Below are positions 55,895 through 64,000 of a DNA stretch of 64,000 nt, piece after piece. The stretch comes from Bdellovibrionales bacterium (GTDB lineage: Bacteria > Bdellovibrionota > Bdellovibrionia > Bdellovibrionales > UBA1609): positions 1-64,000 of the forward strand of contig JAHDIR010000003.1 of the NCBI GenBank assembly GCA_020630675.1, in the 5' to 3' direction. The position numbers and the translations under genes are program-made. The notes beneath the pieces are model-generated. The model did no database searches. It saw nothing but the letters and a program-made list of their open reading frames with translations, and was not told the origin of the DNA. Numbering within the stretch: the first letter of the stretch is position 1; every line of letters begins with the position of its first letter.

Positions 55895-56884
55895 CTACAG
55901 TCCTAAGTGATCTCTAGCACTCTGTGAGATAATTCTGCCTCGAGGTGTTTTTTGCAAAAAACCTTCTTGTAATAAATAAGGTTCGTAAACCTCTTCAATA
56001 GTGCCTGACTCTTCACTTAAACTCGCAGCTAAAGTATCTATCCCTACAGGGCCGCCAGAAAACTTTTCCCCAATGGTCATTAAAATTTTTCGATCCATTT
56101 GATCTAAGCCTAAACGGTCAACCTCTAAAGCATTCAAAGCATAATCTGTGATTTCTAAATCAATAACGCCAGAACCTTTTACTTCGGCATAGTCTCTCAC
56201 ACGACGTAAAAGGCGATTGGCAATTCGAGGAGTTCCACGACTACGACGAGCAATTTCCTCTGCTCCCTCTTCGTTCATTTCAATTTTTAAAAGGTGTGCC
56301 GAACGCATTAAGATTTTCTTTAAGGAGTCTCTATCATAAAAAGAAAGGCGTTCAATGATACCAAAGCGATCACGAAAGGGTGGCTTTAACAAACCGGCAC
56401 GAGTGGTCGCTCCGACTAAGGTGAATGGGGCCAGCTGAAAACGCATAGAGCGAGCGCCAATTCCCTCGCCTGTGATTAAATCGATATAAAAATCTTCCAT
56501 GGCACTGTATAAATACTCTTCGACATCTTTGGTGAGTCTATGTATTTCATCAATAAATAGAACAGACCTTGGCTTTAAACTTGTTAATATCGCCGCCAAG
56601 TCACCTTTTTTATTTAAAGCCGGCCCAGAGGAAGATTTAAAGTCGACCTTTAATTCATGAGCTAAAATATGGGAGAGAGTTGTTTTGCCAAGCCCTGGGG
56701 GGCCACAAAACAAACAGTGGTCTAAAGGCTCTTCTCGCTTAGAAGCGGCTTCAACAAATACATTTAACTTATTTTTTAAATTGCTCTGCCCTGGAAAATC
56801 AGCAAAAACTTTAGGGCGCAAACTTTTTTCAAATTGTGGCTCCTGCCCATCTTGGGTGGGAGATGGCTCAATAATTCGCTCCAT
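55895..56884 (-). CDS. ruvB: Holliday junction branch-migration ATPase RuvB
   Basis: 329-residue AAA+ motor. Walker A is GPPGLGKTT at 61-69, Walker B is [10 protein letters not shown] with Asp112-Glu113, sensor 1 in LVGATTRAG, arginine finger region in PFRDRFGII, and a C-terminal winged-helix DNA-binding part ([26 protein letters not shown]). It works with RuvA and RuvC at recombination junctions. It is the last gene of a ruvC-ruvA-ruvB operon, 13 bases after ruvA, with AAGGAG before its ATG. Confidence 0.97.
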   Translation of the reverse strand: MERIIEPSPTQDGQEPQFEKSLRPKVFADFPGQSNLKNKLNVFVEAASKREEPLDHCLFCGPPGLGKTTLSHILAHELKVDFKSSSGPALNKKGDLAAILTSLKPRSVLFIDEIHRLTKDVEEYLYSAMEDFYIDLITGEGIGARSMRFQLAPFTLVGATTRAGLLKPPFRDRFGIIERLSFYDRDSLKKILMRSAHLLKIEMNEEGAEEIARRSRGTPRIANRLLRRVRDYAEVKGSGVIDLEITDYALNALEVDRLGLDQMDRKILMTIGEKFSGGPVGIDTLAASLSEESGTIEEVYEPYLLQEGFLQKTPRGRIISQSARDHLGL

Positions 56885-56897
56885 GGGGTCTCCTTAT

Positions 56898-57464
56898 TTA
56901 CTGACTTAACTCAGCAAGGGCGGCACGAACCCCCTCTTGCACAGAAACATCTTCTTCTAATTTTTCTACGGCAAATTCAACATCTGCCATTCTAAAACCT
57001 AAGTTCACAAGTGCCGAGATGATATCTTTTTTTGTTGAAAAGTCTTGGCTAGTGCTTTCCTGAAAACTTAACTTTCCTTTGAGGCTAAGAACAATTTGTT
57101 CTGCTGTTTTCTTACCAACTTTAGGAAGTTTCATTAAGCCTTTTGCATCACCTTGATCGATCAGCTGAATAATTTTAGATAAAGGCATAGCTGATAAAAC
57201 ACCTATAGCCAACTTAGGACCAATGCCATTAACTTTAATTAGAGACAAAAACAGTTGTTTTTCTGCCAAAGTGGAAAAACCAAATAAAATTAAACTGTCT
57301 TCACGAACGTGAGTATGAACCCACAAAGAGGCGCTGGCTTTTCCAGCAATATCACCTTTAGAGTTTTCAGAGCACAGTAAGCTGTAACCAACACCACGAA
57401 CATCAATGATAATTTCATTTTGTTCCTCTAAAATGATTGGCTTGCCACGTAAATGTCCTATCAT
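56898..57464 (-). CDS. ruvA: Holliday junction DNA helicase subunit RuvA
   Basis: 188 residues in the three RuvA parts: OB fold (1-65, MIGHLRG start, VGYSLLC), tandem helix-hairpin-helix (about 70-130, LIKVNGIGPKLAIGVLS and LMKLPKVGKKTAEQIVLSLKGKL), and the C-terminal RuvB-binding three-helix domain (about 140-188). It targets RuvB to four-way junctions. AGGAGAGG precedes the ATG. It is 12 bases after ruvC. Confidence 0.95.
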   Translation of the reverse strand: MIGHLRGKPIILEEQNEIIIDVRGVGYSLLCSENSKGDIAGKASASLWVHTHVREDSLILFGFSTLAEKQLFLSLIKVNGIGPKLAIGVLSAMPLSKIIQLIDQGDAKGLMKLPKVGKKTAEQIVLSLKGKLSFQESTSQDFSTKKDIISALVNLGFRMADVEFAVEKLEEDVSVQEGVRAALAELSQ

Positions 57465-57476
57465 AAGCCCCTCTCC

Positions 57477-57980
57477 TTATATTCTTAAGCCTGATAAATC
57501 GATGCCCCTTTGTTCACGGTCACTAAAACCATGACATAAGCTCAAAGCTAGAGCATCGGATTCGTCTAATTTGGTAATATTTACTTTTAGTAGCTGATTA
57601 ACAAAGTTTTGCACAGACTCTTTGCTACTACTCCCCGAGCCAGTCACTACTTTTTTAGCATATTTTGCAGCATATTCAAAAACCTGAACACCGTGTCTTG
57701 CTGAAGTACATAGACAGACTCCGCGTATATGACCTAATTTAAAGGCACTATCGACATTCTTACCGTAAAATATTTTTTCTACAGATGTCGCTGAAATGGG
57801 AAATTGACGATATATTCTGTCGAGTTCTTGACTTAAAGTATATAACTTCTGGCTAAAAGATGCTTTTACTGGCAAAGCAAACACTTCACTGTGAATATAA
57901 GTGAAATCACTTCCCTCTTTTTTTATAATTCCCACGCCTGTGTATTTACTGCCGGGATCTATTCCTAAAATTATGCTCAA
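57477..57980 (-). CDS. ruvC: Holliday junction resolvase RuvC
   Basis: 167-residue endonuclease with the four catalytic acids in place: Asp8 (LGIDPGS), Glu68 (SVEKIFYGKN), Asp139 and Asp142 (LDESDALALSLCHG). It cuts Holliday junctions. The start is TTG at 57980 with AGGT upstream. It heads the ruvCAB operon. Confidence 0.95.
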   Translation of the reverse strand: MSIILGIDPGSKYTGVGIIKKEGSDFTYIHSEVFALPVKASFSQKLYTLSQELDRIYRQFPISATSVEKIFYGKNVDSAFKLGHIRGVCLCTSARHGVQVFEYAAKYAKKVVTGSGSSSKESVQNFVNQLLKVNITKLDESDALALSLCHGFSDREQRGIDLSGLRI

Positions 57981-58028
57981 GTTAAACTACCTGTTGAATA
58001 GGGCAAAAAGCCATGAGACTATATTATC

Positions 58029-58790
58029 ATGGATCAAGCAACTGCTGAAATCATAGAAAAATATCAAATTGAATTTCAAAAAAATCCACGCTCTAAAGTT
58101 TTTGCTCCTTTGGCAGAATCTTATCGTAAAGCAAACCTCACTCAGCAGGCCTTAGCGGTGGCTAAGTCAGGTGTACAACAAAACCCTAAGTTTTCTGGTG
58201 GACGCGTTGTGTTGGGCAAAATCTATGAAGACATGGGTCAAAATGACAAAGCGCTCAATGAGTATAAAATGGCCTCAGAAATTGACCCTAGCAATATATT
58301 AGCTCACAAGCTTCTCGCTCATCGCTATTTAGGTGACAAAGAAGTAAAAAAAGCTCTTTCTTCTTTTAAAATGGTGTTATTTCTAAAACCCAACGATAAA
58401 GCCTCTCTAGAAAAAGTTAAAAAACTAGAAAGTTTTACCGCCGAAGACTTTGAAGCAGATAGTTTTCAAGTTCAAAAAATCAATTCTGTCCAAAACACCT
58501 CTGAGAATAGAAGTGAAAAAGCTTTAGATCGAGCCCTTTCTTTGGCTGATGCCTTTTTAGTGAGAGGAGAGTTTGAAAAATCATTCGAAGCCTTAACTAA
58601 AGCCAGACAACATTTTGGCGAAAAAACAGAGATTTTAAAACGACTCAAGCTCATTGATGCAAATATTGAAACTCCGTCCCACCCCTCCAAAGATAGTCAT
58701 ACTCCCGCACCTGGCCTCGGTGTTCGTCAGTCTGAACATGTTGAATACCTAAAAGGGCTGATTCACCAAATTCACAAAAGAAGGCGCTAA
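58029..58790 (+). CDS. TPR-repeat protein
   Basis: 253 residues, no signal peptide or membrane helix. Three to four TPR repeats are visible in the first 130 residues (VFAPLAESYRKANLTQQAL, GRVVLGKIYEDMGQNDKALNEYKMA, LAHKLLAHRYLGDKEVKKALSSFKMV) and one more near 185. The middle and the end (SHPSKDSHTPAPGLG) look flexible. TPR proteins act as scaffolds; the partner is unknown. Only 48 bases separate it from the divergent ruvC. Confidence 0.8.
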   Translation: MDQATAEIIEKYQIEFQKNPRSKVFAPLAESYRKANLTQQALAVAKSGVQQNPKFSGGRVVLGKIYEDMGQNDKALNEYKMASEIDPSNILAHKLLAHRYLGDKEVKKALSSFKMVLFLKPNDKASLEKVKKLESFTAEDFEADSFQVQKINSVQNTSENRSEKALDRALSLADAFLVRGEFEKSFEALTKARQHFGEKTEILKRLKLIDANIETPSHPSKDSHTPAPGLGVRQSEHVEYLKGLIHQIHKRRR

Positions 58791-58887
58791 AACTAACGGT
58801 TCCCAATTCTGACCAAGCTAGACAAATTGATCTAAATCATTGTAAGGTACATTTTTATAATAAATTGACTCAGCTTAAGGAATCACT

Positions 58888-59451
58888 ATGCACTCTACGG
58901 CAGACTTTAAAAGAGGTTTAAAAATTCTTATCGACAACGAGCCTTACAACATCGTTGACTTTCAACATCATAAGCCTGGCAAAGGTAATTCTGTCACAAG
59001 AACCAAACTCAAACATTTAATCACTGGCGGCAACCTAGAGAAAACCTTTAAGTCTGGTGAAAAATTTCCTATTCCCGATGTTGAATATAACGAAATGAAA
59101 TTCCTTTATAGCGACGAAGATGGCTTTCATTTCATGAACCCAGAAAACTTCGAGCAAATTAATATGAATAACGAAATTGTCGGAGATGCTAAAAATTTCA
59201 TCATAGAAGATCTTGATGTTAAAGTTTGTTTTTTTAATGGTCGAGCTGTTGGCATCGAACTTCCAAAAACAGTGAACCTTTCTGTGGCCCAAACTGACCC
59301 TGGACTTAAGGGTAATACTGTTTCCAACACCACCAAGCCGGCCACGCTACAAACAGGCCTTGTGGTCAATGTTCCTCTTCACATTAACGAAGGCGATCTT
59401 TTAAAAATTAACACCGAAGAGTCCTGCTATATTGAACGAGTAAATTCCTAA
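58888..59451 (+). CDS. efp: Translation elongation factor P
   Basis: 187 residues in three beta-barrel domains. EF-P relieves ribosome stalling at proline runs. The modification site is Lys32 in HHKPGKGNSV at the tip of domain I, the position beta-lysylated in E. coli. Domain II has LYSDEDGFHFMN, and domain III ends with LKGNTVSNTTKPATLQTGL and NEGDLLKINTE, the family signature. TAAGGA precedes the ATG. The modification enzymes are not in the window. Confidence 0.96.
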   Translation: MHSTADFKRGLKILIDNEPYNIVDFQHHKPGKGNSVTRTKLKHLITGGNLEKTFKSGEKFPIPDVEYNEMKFLYSDEDGFHFMNPENFEQINMNNEIVGDAKNFIIEDLDVKVCFFNGRAVGIELPKTVNLSVAQTDPGLKGNTVSNTTKPATLQTGLVVNVPLHINEGDLLKINTEESCYIERVNS

Positions 59452-59612
59452 TACTAAAAGAGTTTAGACACAGCACTAAGCCCAGTCCAACTTCATTGGA
59501 ATCTTTAAAAGTTCTGCTATGTAGCCAATATTTATGATAGTATTGGGTTTTGTACACCTGTTCGCAGCCTTTGTAATATGATGAAAATGACAAGGTTGTT
59601 GGGAGCTCATCG

Positions 59613-60665
59613 TTGCCTAAACAATATGAAATTGAACTTTCTTTTCTTCTGAGCGAAGGAGCCACTACGGCTGAAGTTATTCAAGAATCTTTAGCTAAAC
59701 TGCATGAAGGCCAACTTTCCAAAGCTGACAAAAAAGATATTTTGTTATTTGCCCTTAACGCTGGACACAAAAAAGAAGTCATTAAAACTCTAAGAGAGTG
59801 GCCTGATAAAGAGTCCTACTTTCCATGGGATTTATTTTTTACAACCCTGGTAAAATGTAATGAGCCGTTATCTGACCAAGAGTTCACAGACCTTTTTAAG
59901 TTCATAGAGCAGCAAAAAGCATCTTTTTTTATTGGGCCTAGCTTTCCTGATATTAACCCTCAGTTTGACGACAAGCTTAAGGCCTCCATAGAACAAAGCG
60001 CCTATCAAAGTAAAAAGAAAATTAGGTTACTTTGGGAAAAACTCAACTTTGTTAAAGAAAGAGGACTTCTCGAAGAAGAAAAAGGTATTATTCAAAAAAT
60101 TGATTTATTTGATGGCGACAATCCTAAACTCCCTAAAGCAAAAACCTCCCTAGAAAAGCGTTTGGCTGAGAGCTTAGTTTTACAACAAACGGAACCATTT
60201 ATCAAAGTTTCCCCTACTGATATCAATGGCTATAAAACAAAGTTAAGCCCCATTGAAATTGATTTTTGCCGAAACTTAAGCGATTACAGTGAGTCCATTA
60301 AGTCACCGGGAGATCGATTTTTCTTTGATTTGGCTATTTTATTTCATCAAATAGAAGCTTATGGATTTGCCTTAAACGCTATTCAAAAAGCTCCTGAGTG
60401 CCTAGAAAAAAAGTGGTTGGAATTAGAGTTTTTATTTTTAACCACTCGTCATTTTGAATGCATTGAACTTGCTGAGCAGTTGATGAATGAGTTTCCAGAG
60501 TCTCCAGATGTTAACTTTGCCTGTCTTTACCAAAAGTCATTATGCCAATGGGCCATTGGCACTCATGAAGAAGCCATAGAAATTATGAAAGCCATCGTGA
60601 ACACGCGCCCCAATTACCGCTCTTCCTACCAAATTCTTCACTCATGGATGGAGAGCCAGCGTTGA
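59613..60665 (+). CDS. Helical TPR-like protein, unknown function
   Basis: 350 residues, soluble and mostly helical. The N-terminus (LSFLLSEGATTAEVIQESLAKL) and the C-terminal third (LNAIQKAPECLEKKWLELEFLFLTTRHFECIELAEQLMNEFPESPDVNFACLYQ) resemble TPR/HAT repeats. No catalytic motif. The start is TTG at 59613 with GGGAG seven bases upstream. Its stop overlaps the start of the AsmA/TamB-like gene, so it may assist that protein. Confidence 0.65.
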   Translation: MPKQYEIELSFLLSEGATTAEVIQESLAKLHEGQLSKADKKDILLFALNAGHKKEVIKTLREWPDKESYFPWDLFFTTLVKCNEPLSDQEFTDLFKFIEQQKASFFIGPSFPDINPQFDDKLKASIEQSAYQSKKKIRLLWEKLNFVKERGLLEEEKGIIQKIDLFDGDNPKLPKAKTSLEKRLAESLVLQQTEPFIKVSPTDINGYKTKLSPIEIDFCRNLSDYSESIKSPGDRFFFDLAILFHQIEAYGFALNAIQKAPECLEKKWLELEFLFLTTRHFECIELAEQLMNEFPESPDVNFACLYQKSLCQWAIGTHEEAIEIMKAIVNTRPNYRSSYQILHSWMESQR

Positions 60666-63340
60666 GTCGACTGGCCTTTGTATTTTTAACCACTTTTTTG
60701 GCCCTGGCCAGCGGAGGCCTTGGCTTTGCCACAAAATACTATGGCCCTCGCATTAAACCTTTCTTAGCCAATGAAATAAAAAAGCAGTCCAAAGAATTTG
60801 TTCATTTAGGTTTAGAGCCCGAAAACTTTGACTTCGGCTGGGCGCCCTTAAGACTTGATATTAAAAAAATTGATGTGACGCCCATAAAAAAAACCAAACA
60901 ATTTTTATCTCCCTTCACTGTTAATAATGCTTCGATTCGTCTCAGCTTACTTGAGCTGTTTAAGGGAAACCTTAAAATTTCTAATATTATTATTTCAGAC
61001 TCTAATCTAAACATCATTGTTAAAAAGTTTAGTGAAAACAAAAAGAAAAGCACTTTTTCTAGCTTTCGTTTTTTAGAAAAAGTACCTGTTGAAAATCTCA
61101 CGTTAAAAGGTGTAAATTTACTTTTAAAACTCACTCCTCTTAAAATATCAATGAAGGCTGAAAACATTCAGCTGGCCGTAGAAAACTTAAACAACGCCCT
61201 TATTGCTGAAATTGATAGTGAAAAGATAACTCTAAAAAACAGTGATGACCCTCGACTTTTTCCTTTTCGACTAGAAGGACGGTTTCTTTTAGAGGATCAT
61301 CGTTTAATTATTTCTAAGCTGGTTGCTGATCACACAGAAGACACTCACCTTACAATAGCTGGTCAAATTCAAGGGCCGTGGATTCAAAAAAAGGTCAATA
61401 AGTTTAATATCAACACTAAAGGGCAAGTTAATGCTCAGGAGGTTTCTGGTATAATCAAGGCCTTTGTGTCCAAGCAAAAGTTACCTAAAACCACAGGCTT
61501 AATTGCCTTTGATGTCAATTACAGTGAAAGTAAAATTAATCTTTCTCAACCCAAATTTAAAATTAAAACCTCTGACCTTTACATTGAAAATTATGAAGTT
61601 GGTCAATTAAGAGCCCAAGCATTTATAGAAAACAAGAAACTTATCGTAGATACACTTGATGTAAAAAATAGTTATACAAAATTAGGCTTTAAAGAAAGTC
61701 AGCTAAGTTTTGATAAAAACCTTAACTTTTCAGCGGAGGCAAAGATTGACCAATTTCAACTCAACAAACTTCTTGATATGTTAGGTAAAGCTCGTCGACG
61801 CAATCAATCTAAAAAAACTAGTAAATTTAAGTTAAGCGCTGTGAACTTATCCACCCAAGGGCAGACCTCTTGTAAAGGCTCGTTAAAACCTAAAATCAAC
61901 ATTCTTTGTGATGCCAAAACTAATAATACAAAATTTCAATTAACAAAGGAAAAATCAGAACCTCTTATTTCAGTAAAAAATGCTCAAGCTCAAGCTCAAC
62001 TTGTGATTACCAACAAAGACATCTCTTATGATGGTGATGTCAAAATCAATAACTCCATGGGAACAGCCAAAGGAAAAGTAACTTACGCCAATGGTTTCTA
62101 TCTTGATTTTGATGGCGAAATTAATGACTTTGCCAAAGACCTCGACCGTCTTCTTGGTTTAGATCTAGAGGGCAATGCGGTGCTTTCTGGCACTGTTAAA
62201 GGAAACTCTAAAACCGCAACGATAGACAGCTTAGTGAGTTGTCGGCAGTGCTCTTTAAAAAAGTGGATGGTCGGTGATTTTGAGTCAACCGTAAGTTATA
62301 AAAAGGGCTTAATTTCCTTTAATGAGATAAAAGGTTATATAGGAAAAAGTGCTCACCAATCTGAAATTTCTATAAATATCCCGGAGAACTCAATCGTTGT
62401 TGATACCGTTTTACCAAAAGTAGAGCTCAAAGATATTCAAATGGCCATTCAAGAAAACGTTAAGCTTCCTTTTACAATAGACTCTACTGGCCGAGCCCAA
62501 ATAAAACTATGGGGCCCTCTCAAACTAAAAGAGCTAAGTTTTGATTTAGTATCCAACTTTTCCTATGGGTTTATAAATAAAGAAAGCTTTGATGAAGCCA
62601 TCATCAATCTAAAGTGCGTTTCTGGTGCTATAAGAACTCAAAAAGTTTCCTTTAAAAAAGCCGATAGCCAACTGAATATTTATGGTCAACTTAAGCGTAC
62701 AGGAGAGCTAGATATAAAAGGTAAAATTGACTCTTTTCAGCTGAAAAACTCAGAGTACTTTAATTCTTTAAAAACTGAAATTGACGGACAAGTAAATTTA
62801 AATGCCAACTTAACTGGCTTTTTTAGCGAACCCATATTGAGTATTAATGGTTTTTTAATCGACTCCAACCTCGAAGGAAACAAAAGTAAAAACTCCCAAT
62901 TTGAACTAGATATTGATAAAACTAGATTAAAAGCAAATATTAACTTAAACAAAGGCCAGTTATCTTCAAAGGTCATATACCCCTTCCAAAATGGAGATAT
63001 CTATATTACGGGAGTTGCCAAAAACTGGAATTTCAGTCACCTTCTTGTTGGCTTATTTCCTCATTTCAAAAAGTTTAACTTATATACCAACTTTAATGGA
63101 AACACGAATATAGTTATTCCTGAAAAAAATTTTGATAAGATAGAAGGTAACCTTAGTATTAGTAGCTTTTTTATTTTCAGAGGAAACTATTCCGTCTACC
63201 TTGGAAAGCCCTTAGACCTTAATTTTAAAAATGGACAACTCAGAGACTTTTCCGTAGGTTTTAAAGGGCAAAGAACTGAAAATATCCTCACAAAACTCGT
63301 CGTTAGCCAATATGAACTTGAGTGCAAAAGGTCGGTTTGA
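60662..63340 (+). CDS. AsmA/TamB-like envelope protein, frame interrupted near its 3' end
   Basis: An N-terminal membrane helix (LAFVFLTTFLALASGGLGFATKYY) is followed by more than 800 residues of repeating amphipathic beta sequence, typical of AsmA/TamB/YhdP-type bridge proteins that carry phospholipid between membranes. The start TTG at 60662 has GGAGAG upstream and overlaps the previous stop (TTGA); ATG at 60644 is the alternative. The frame closes at 63340 after out-of-character sequence (ECKRSV), while the same style of beta-rich sequence continues without break in another frame from 63258 to the window edge. A single extra base in the GGG near 63266-63268 would explain it. Confidence 0.75.
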   Translation: MSRLAFVFLTTFLALASGGLGFATKYYGPRIKPFLANEIKKQSKEFVHLGLEPENFDFGWAPLRLDIKKIDVTPIKKTKQFLSPFTVNNASIRLSLLELFKGNLKISNIIISDSNLNIIVKKFSENKKKSTFSSFRFLEKVPVENLTLKGVNLLLKLTPLKISMKAENIQLAVENLNNALIAEIDSEKITLKNSDDPRLFPFRLEGRFLLEDHRLIISKLVADHTEDTHLTIAGQIQGPWIQKKVNKFNINTKGQVNAQEVSGIIKAFVSKQKLPKTTGLIAFDVNYSESKINLSQPKFKIKTSDLYIENYEVGQLRAQAFIENKKLIVDTLDVKNSYTKLGFKESQLSFDKNLNFSAEAKIDQFQLNKLLDMLGKARRRNQSKKTSKFKLSAVNLSTQGQTSCKGSLKPKINILCDAKTNNTKFQLTKEKSEPLISVKNAQAQAQLVITNKDISYDGDVKINNSMGTAKGKVTYANGFYLDFDGEINDFAKDLDRLLGLDLEGNAVLSGTVKGNSKTATIDSLVSCRQCSLKKWMVGDFESTVSYKKGLISFNEIKGYIGKSAHQSEISINIPENSIVVDTVLPKVELKDIQMAIQENVKLPFTIDSTGRAQIKLWGPLKLKELSFDLVSNFSYGFINKESFDEAIINLKCVSGAIRTQKVSFKKADSQLNIYGQLKRTGELDIKGKIDSFQLKNSEYFNSLKTEIDGQVNLNANLTGFFSEPILSINGFLIDSNLEGNKSKNSQFELDIDKTRLKANINLNKGQLSSKVIYPFQNGDIYITGVAKNWNFSHLLVGLFPHFKKFNLYTNFNGNTNIVIPEKNFDKIEGNLSISSFFIFRGNYSVYLGKPLDLNFKNGQLRDFSVGFKGQRTENILTKLVVSQYELECKRSV

Positions 63341-64000
63341 CCTTGGGGTTGGTTTAATCTTTTCTTCTTTTGTTGAAGAGTTTCGTGGTGACACCTCGGT
63401 TTCTCTTGGCTTCAAAGGCCCAATAACTAACCTTAGTGTTTTTGGCAGTGCTTATATACAAAACTCCACATTAAAAATATTTGATGTTCGCCAACCCATT
63501 CAAAACATAGATTCAGAGCTCACCATTAAAAACCAATCCATTATTATTAATAATTTAGTCGGTAAATTTGGTGGCGGACAAATCAATGCCAGTGGTAGTG
63601 TTGATTTCACCAATAAAATCCCTGCCCTTGACCTTTCTGGCCAAGTACAAGGAACTGAGTTTAAATCTATTGATAATGTGAGTTTATTTATTGACGGAAA
63701 TGTTCAACTTAAAGGAAAGCAGTTGCCCTACCTTCTCAGTGCTGATGCTTATATAACCAAAGGAAGCATTAAAAAGTCGATTCAACTGGATAGTAAAAAA
63801 TCAAGTAAATTTAAGCTCAGTGATTACGCGCCTCAAGATATCATAGCCACCAAAGAAAAAGCTCTTCAGCTAGATATTAAGGCTAAAATTGATCAAGACA
63901 TCCCTATGGAGCTGGTCACCTCGCAGTTTGAATTTACCACCCAACTCAATGGTGAAATTAACATCACTAACACTCCCCAAAAACCTCTTTTAACCGGACG
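63258..64000 (+). CDS. Continuation of the AsmA/TamB-like protein in the shifted frame (partial)
   Basis: This frame is open from 63258 to the right edge and reads as smooth beta-rich, TamB-like sequence (for example NMNLSAKGRFDLGVGLIF, and later LDLSGQVQGTEFKSI). Dropping one G at 63266-63268 joins it as GFKG-KELKISS to the preceding gene. An internal ATG at 63312 exists but has no good ribosome-binding site. The gene runs off the window. It is therefore probably the same protein with a frameshift, a natural pseudogene, or a consensus error. Confidence 0.7.

Noticed and set aside
1-64000. Insertion sequences, prophage genes, CRISPR arrays and tRNA genes
   Set aside because: No transposase, integrase, phage structural gene, regular short-repeat array or tRNA-like cloverleaf was seen on reading through; the paralogous kinase and FIST genes are too diverged to be mobile-element repeats.

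Overview
The window is one contiguous, gene-dense, AT-rich stretch of a Gram-negative chromosome. Genes for lipid A synthesis (lpxC), an LptF/LptG-type permease, outer-membrane barrels and many lipoproteins show a two-membrane envelope. The mix of AgmX/PglI-type, LruC, FIST and H-NOX proteins, very acidic LysM proteins and lipoproteins with an unusual FQNC lipobox suggests a Bdellovibrionota / former deltaproteobacterial lineage. That placement is inference; there is no rRNA or other phylogenetic marker here. I saw no insertion sequence, prophage, CRISPR array, rRNA or convincing tRNA.

Region 1 (about 1-19.7 kb) is the most unusual part. An H-NOX (heme nitric-oxide/oxygen sensor) gene is translationally coupled to a hybrid histidine kinase that has no sensor domain of its own. 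Around it lie a receiver protein with a PilZ-like tail, a free Hpt protein, an OmpR-type regulator, an Hpt-receiver fusion and a single-domain receiver. These are interleaved with surface-polysaccharide genes: a ManC-type GDP-mannose enzyme, a glycosyltransferase with a degenerate receiver at its N-terminus, a TPR/beta-barrel secretin-like outer-membrane protein, a Wzx-like flippase, GT4 and GT2 transferases, a 1427-residue AftD-like GT-C protein and a LruC/DUF4114 lipoprotein. The simplest reading is a gas-sensing phosphorelay that controls synthesis and export of a mannose-derived surface polysaccharide.

Region 2 (20-25.6 kb) holds two FIST-domain sensor genes, each coupled by an overlapping start to its own hybrid kinase. 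The two pairs are convergent. With the H-NOX pair this gives three detached-sensor/kinase pairs in 26 kb.

Region 3 (25.8-37.3 kb) is mixed accessory and envelope content: a PL14-like polysaccharide lyase lipoprotein, a GbsR/MarR-type regulator divergent from a DCC-family thiol protein and membrane partner, a fatty acid hydroxylase/sterol desaturase-family enzyme, a surface barrel protein, thymidine kinase, a LamG lipoprotein, an AgmX/PglI-type protein, and a subtilisin-like protease joined through a membrane helix to a PilZ domain.

Region 4 (37.5-64 kb) is mostly housekeeping: ppiD, the elongasome operon mreC-mreD-mrdA-rodA (no mreB beside it), thioredoxin, an LptF-like permease, dprA, a LysM protein with a TPR lipoprotein, a ComEC split into two genes, alanine dehydrogenase, lpxC, ruvC-ruvA-ruvB, efp, TPR proteins, and a large AsmA/TamB-like protein whose reading frame breaks near 63.26 kb and continues in another frame off the right edge.
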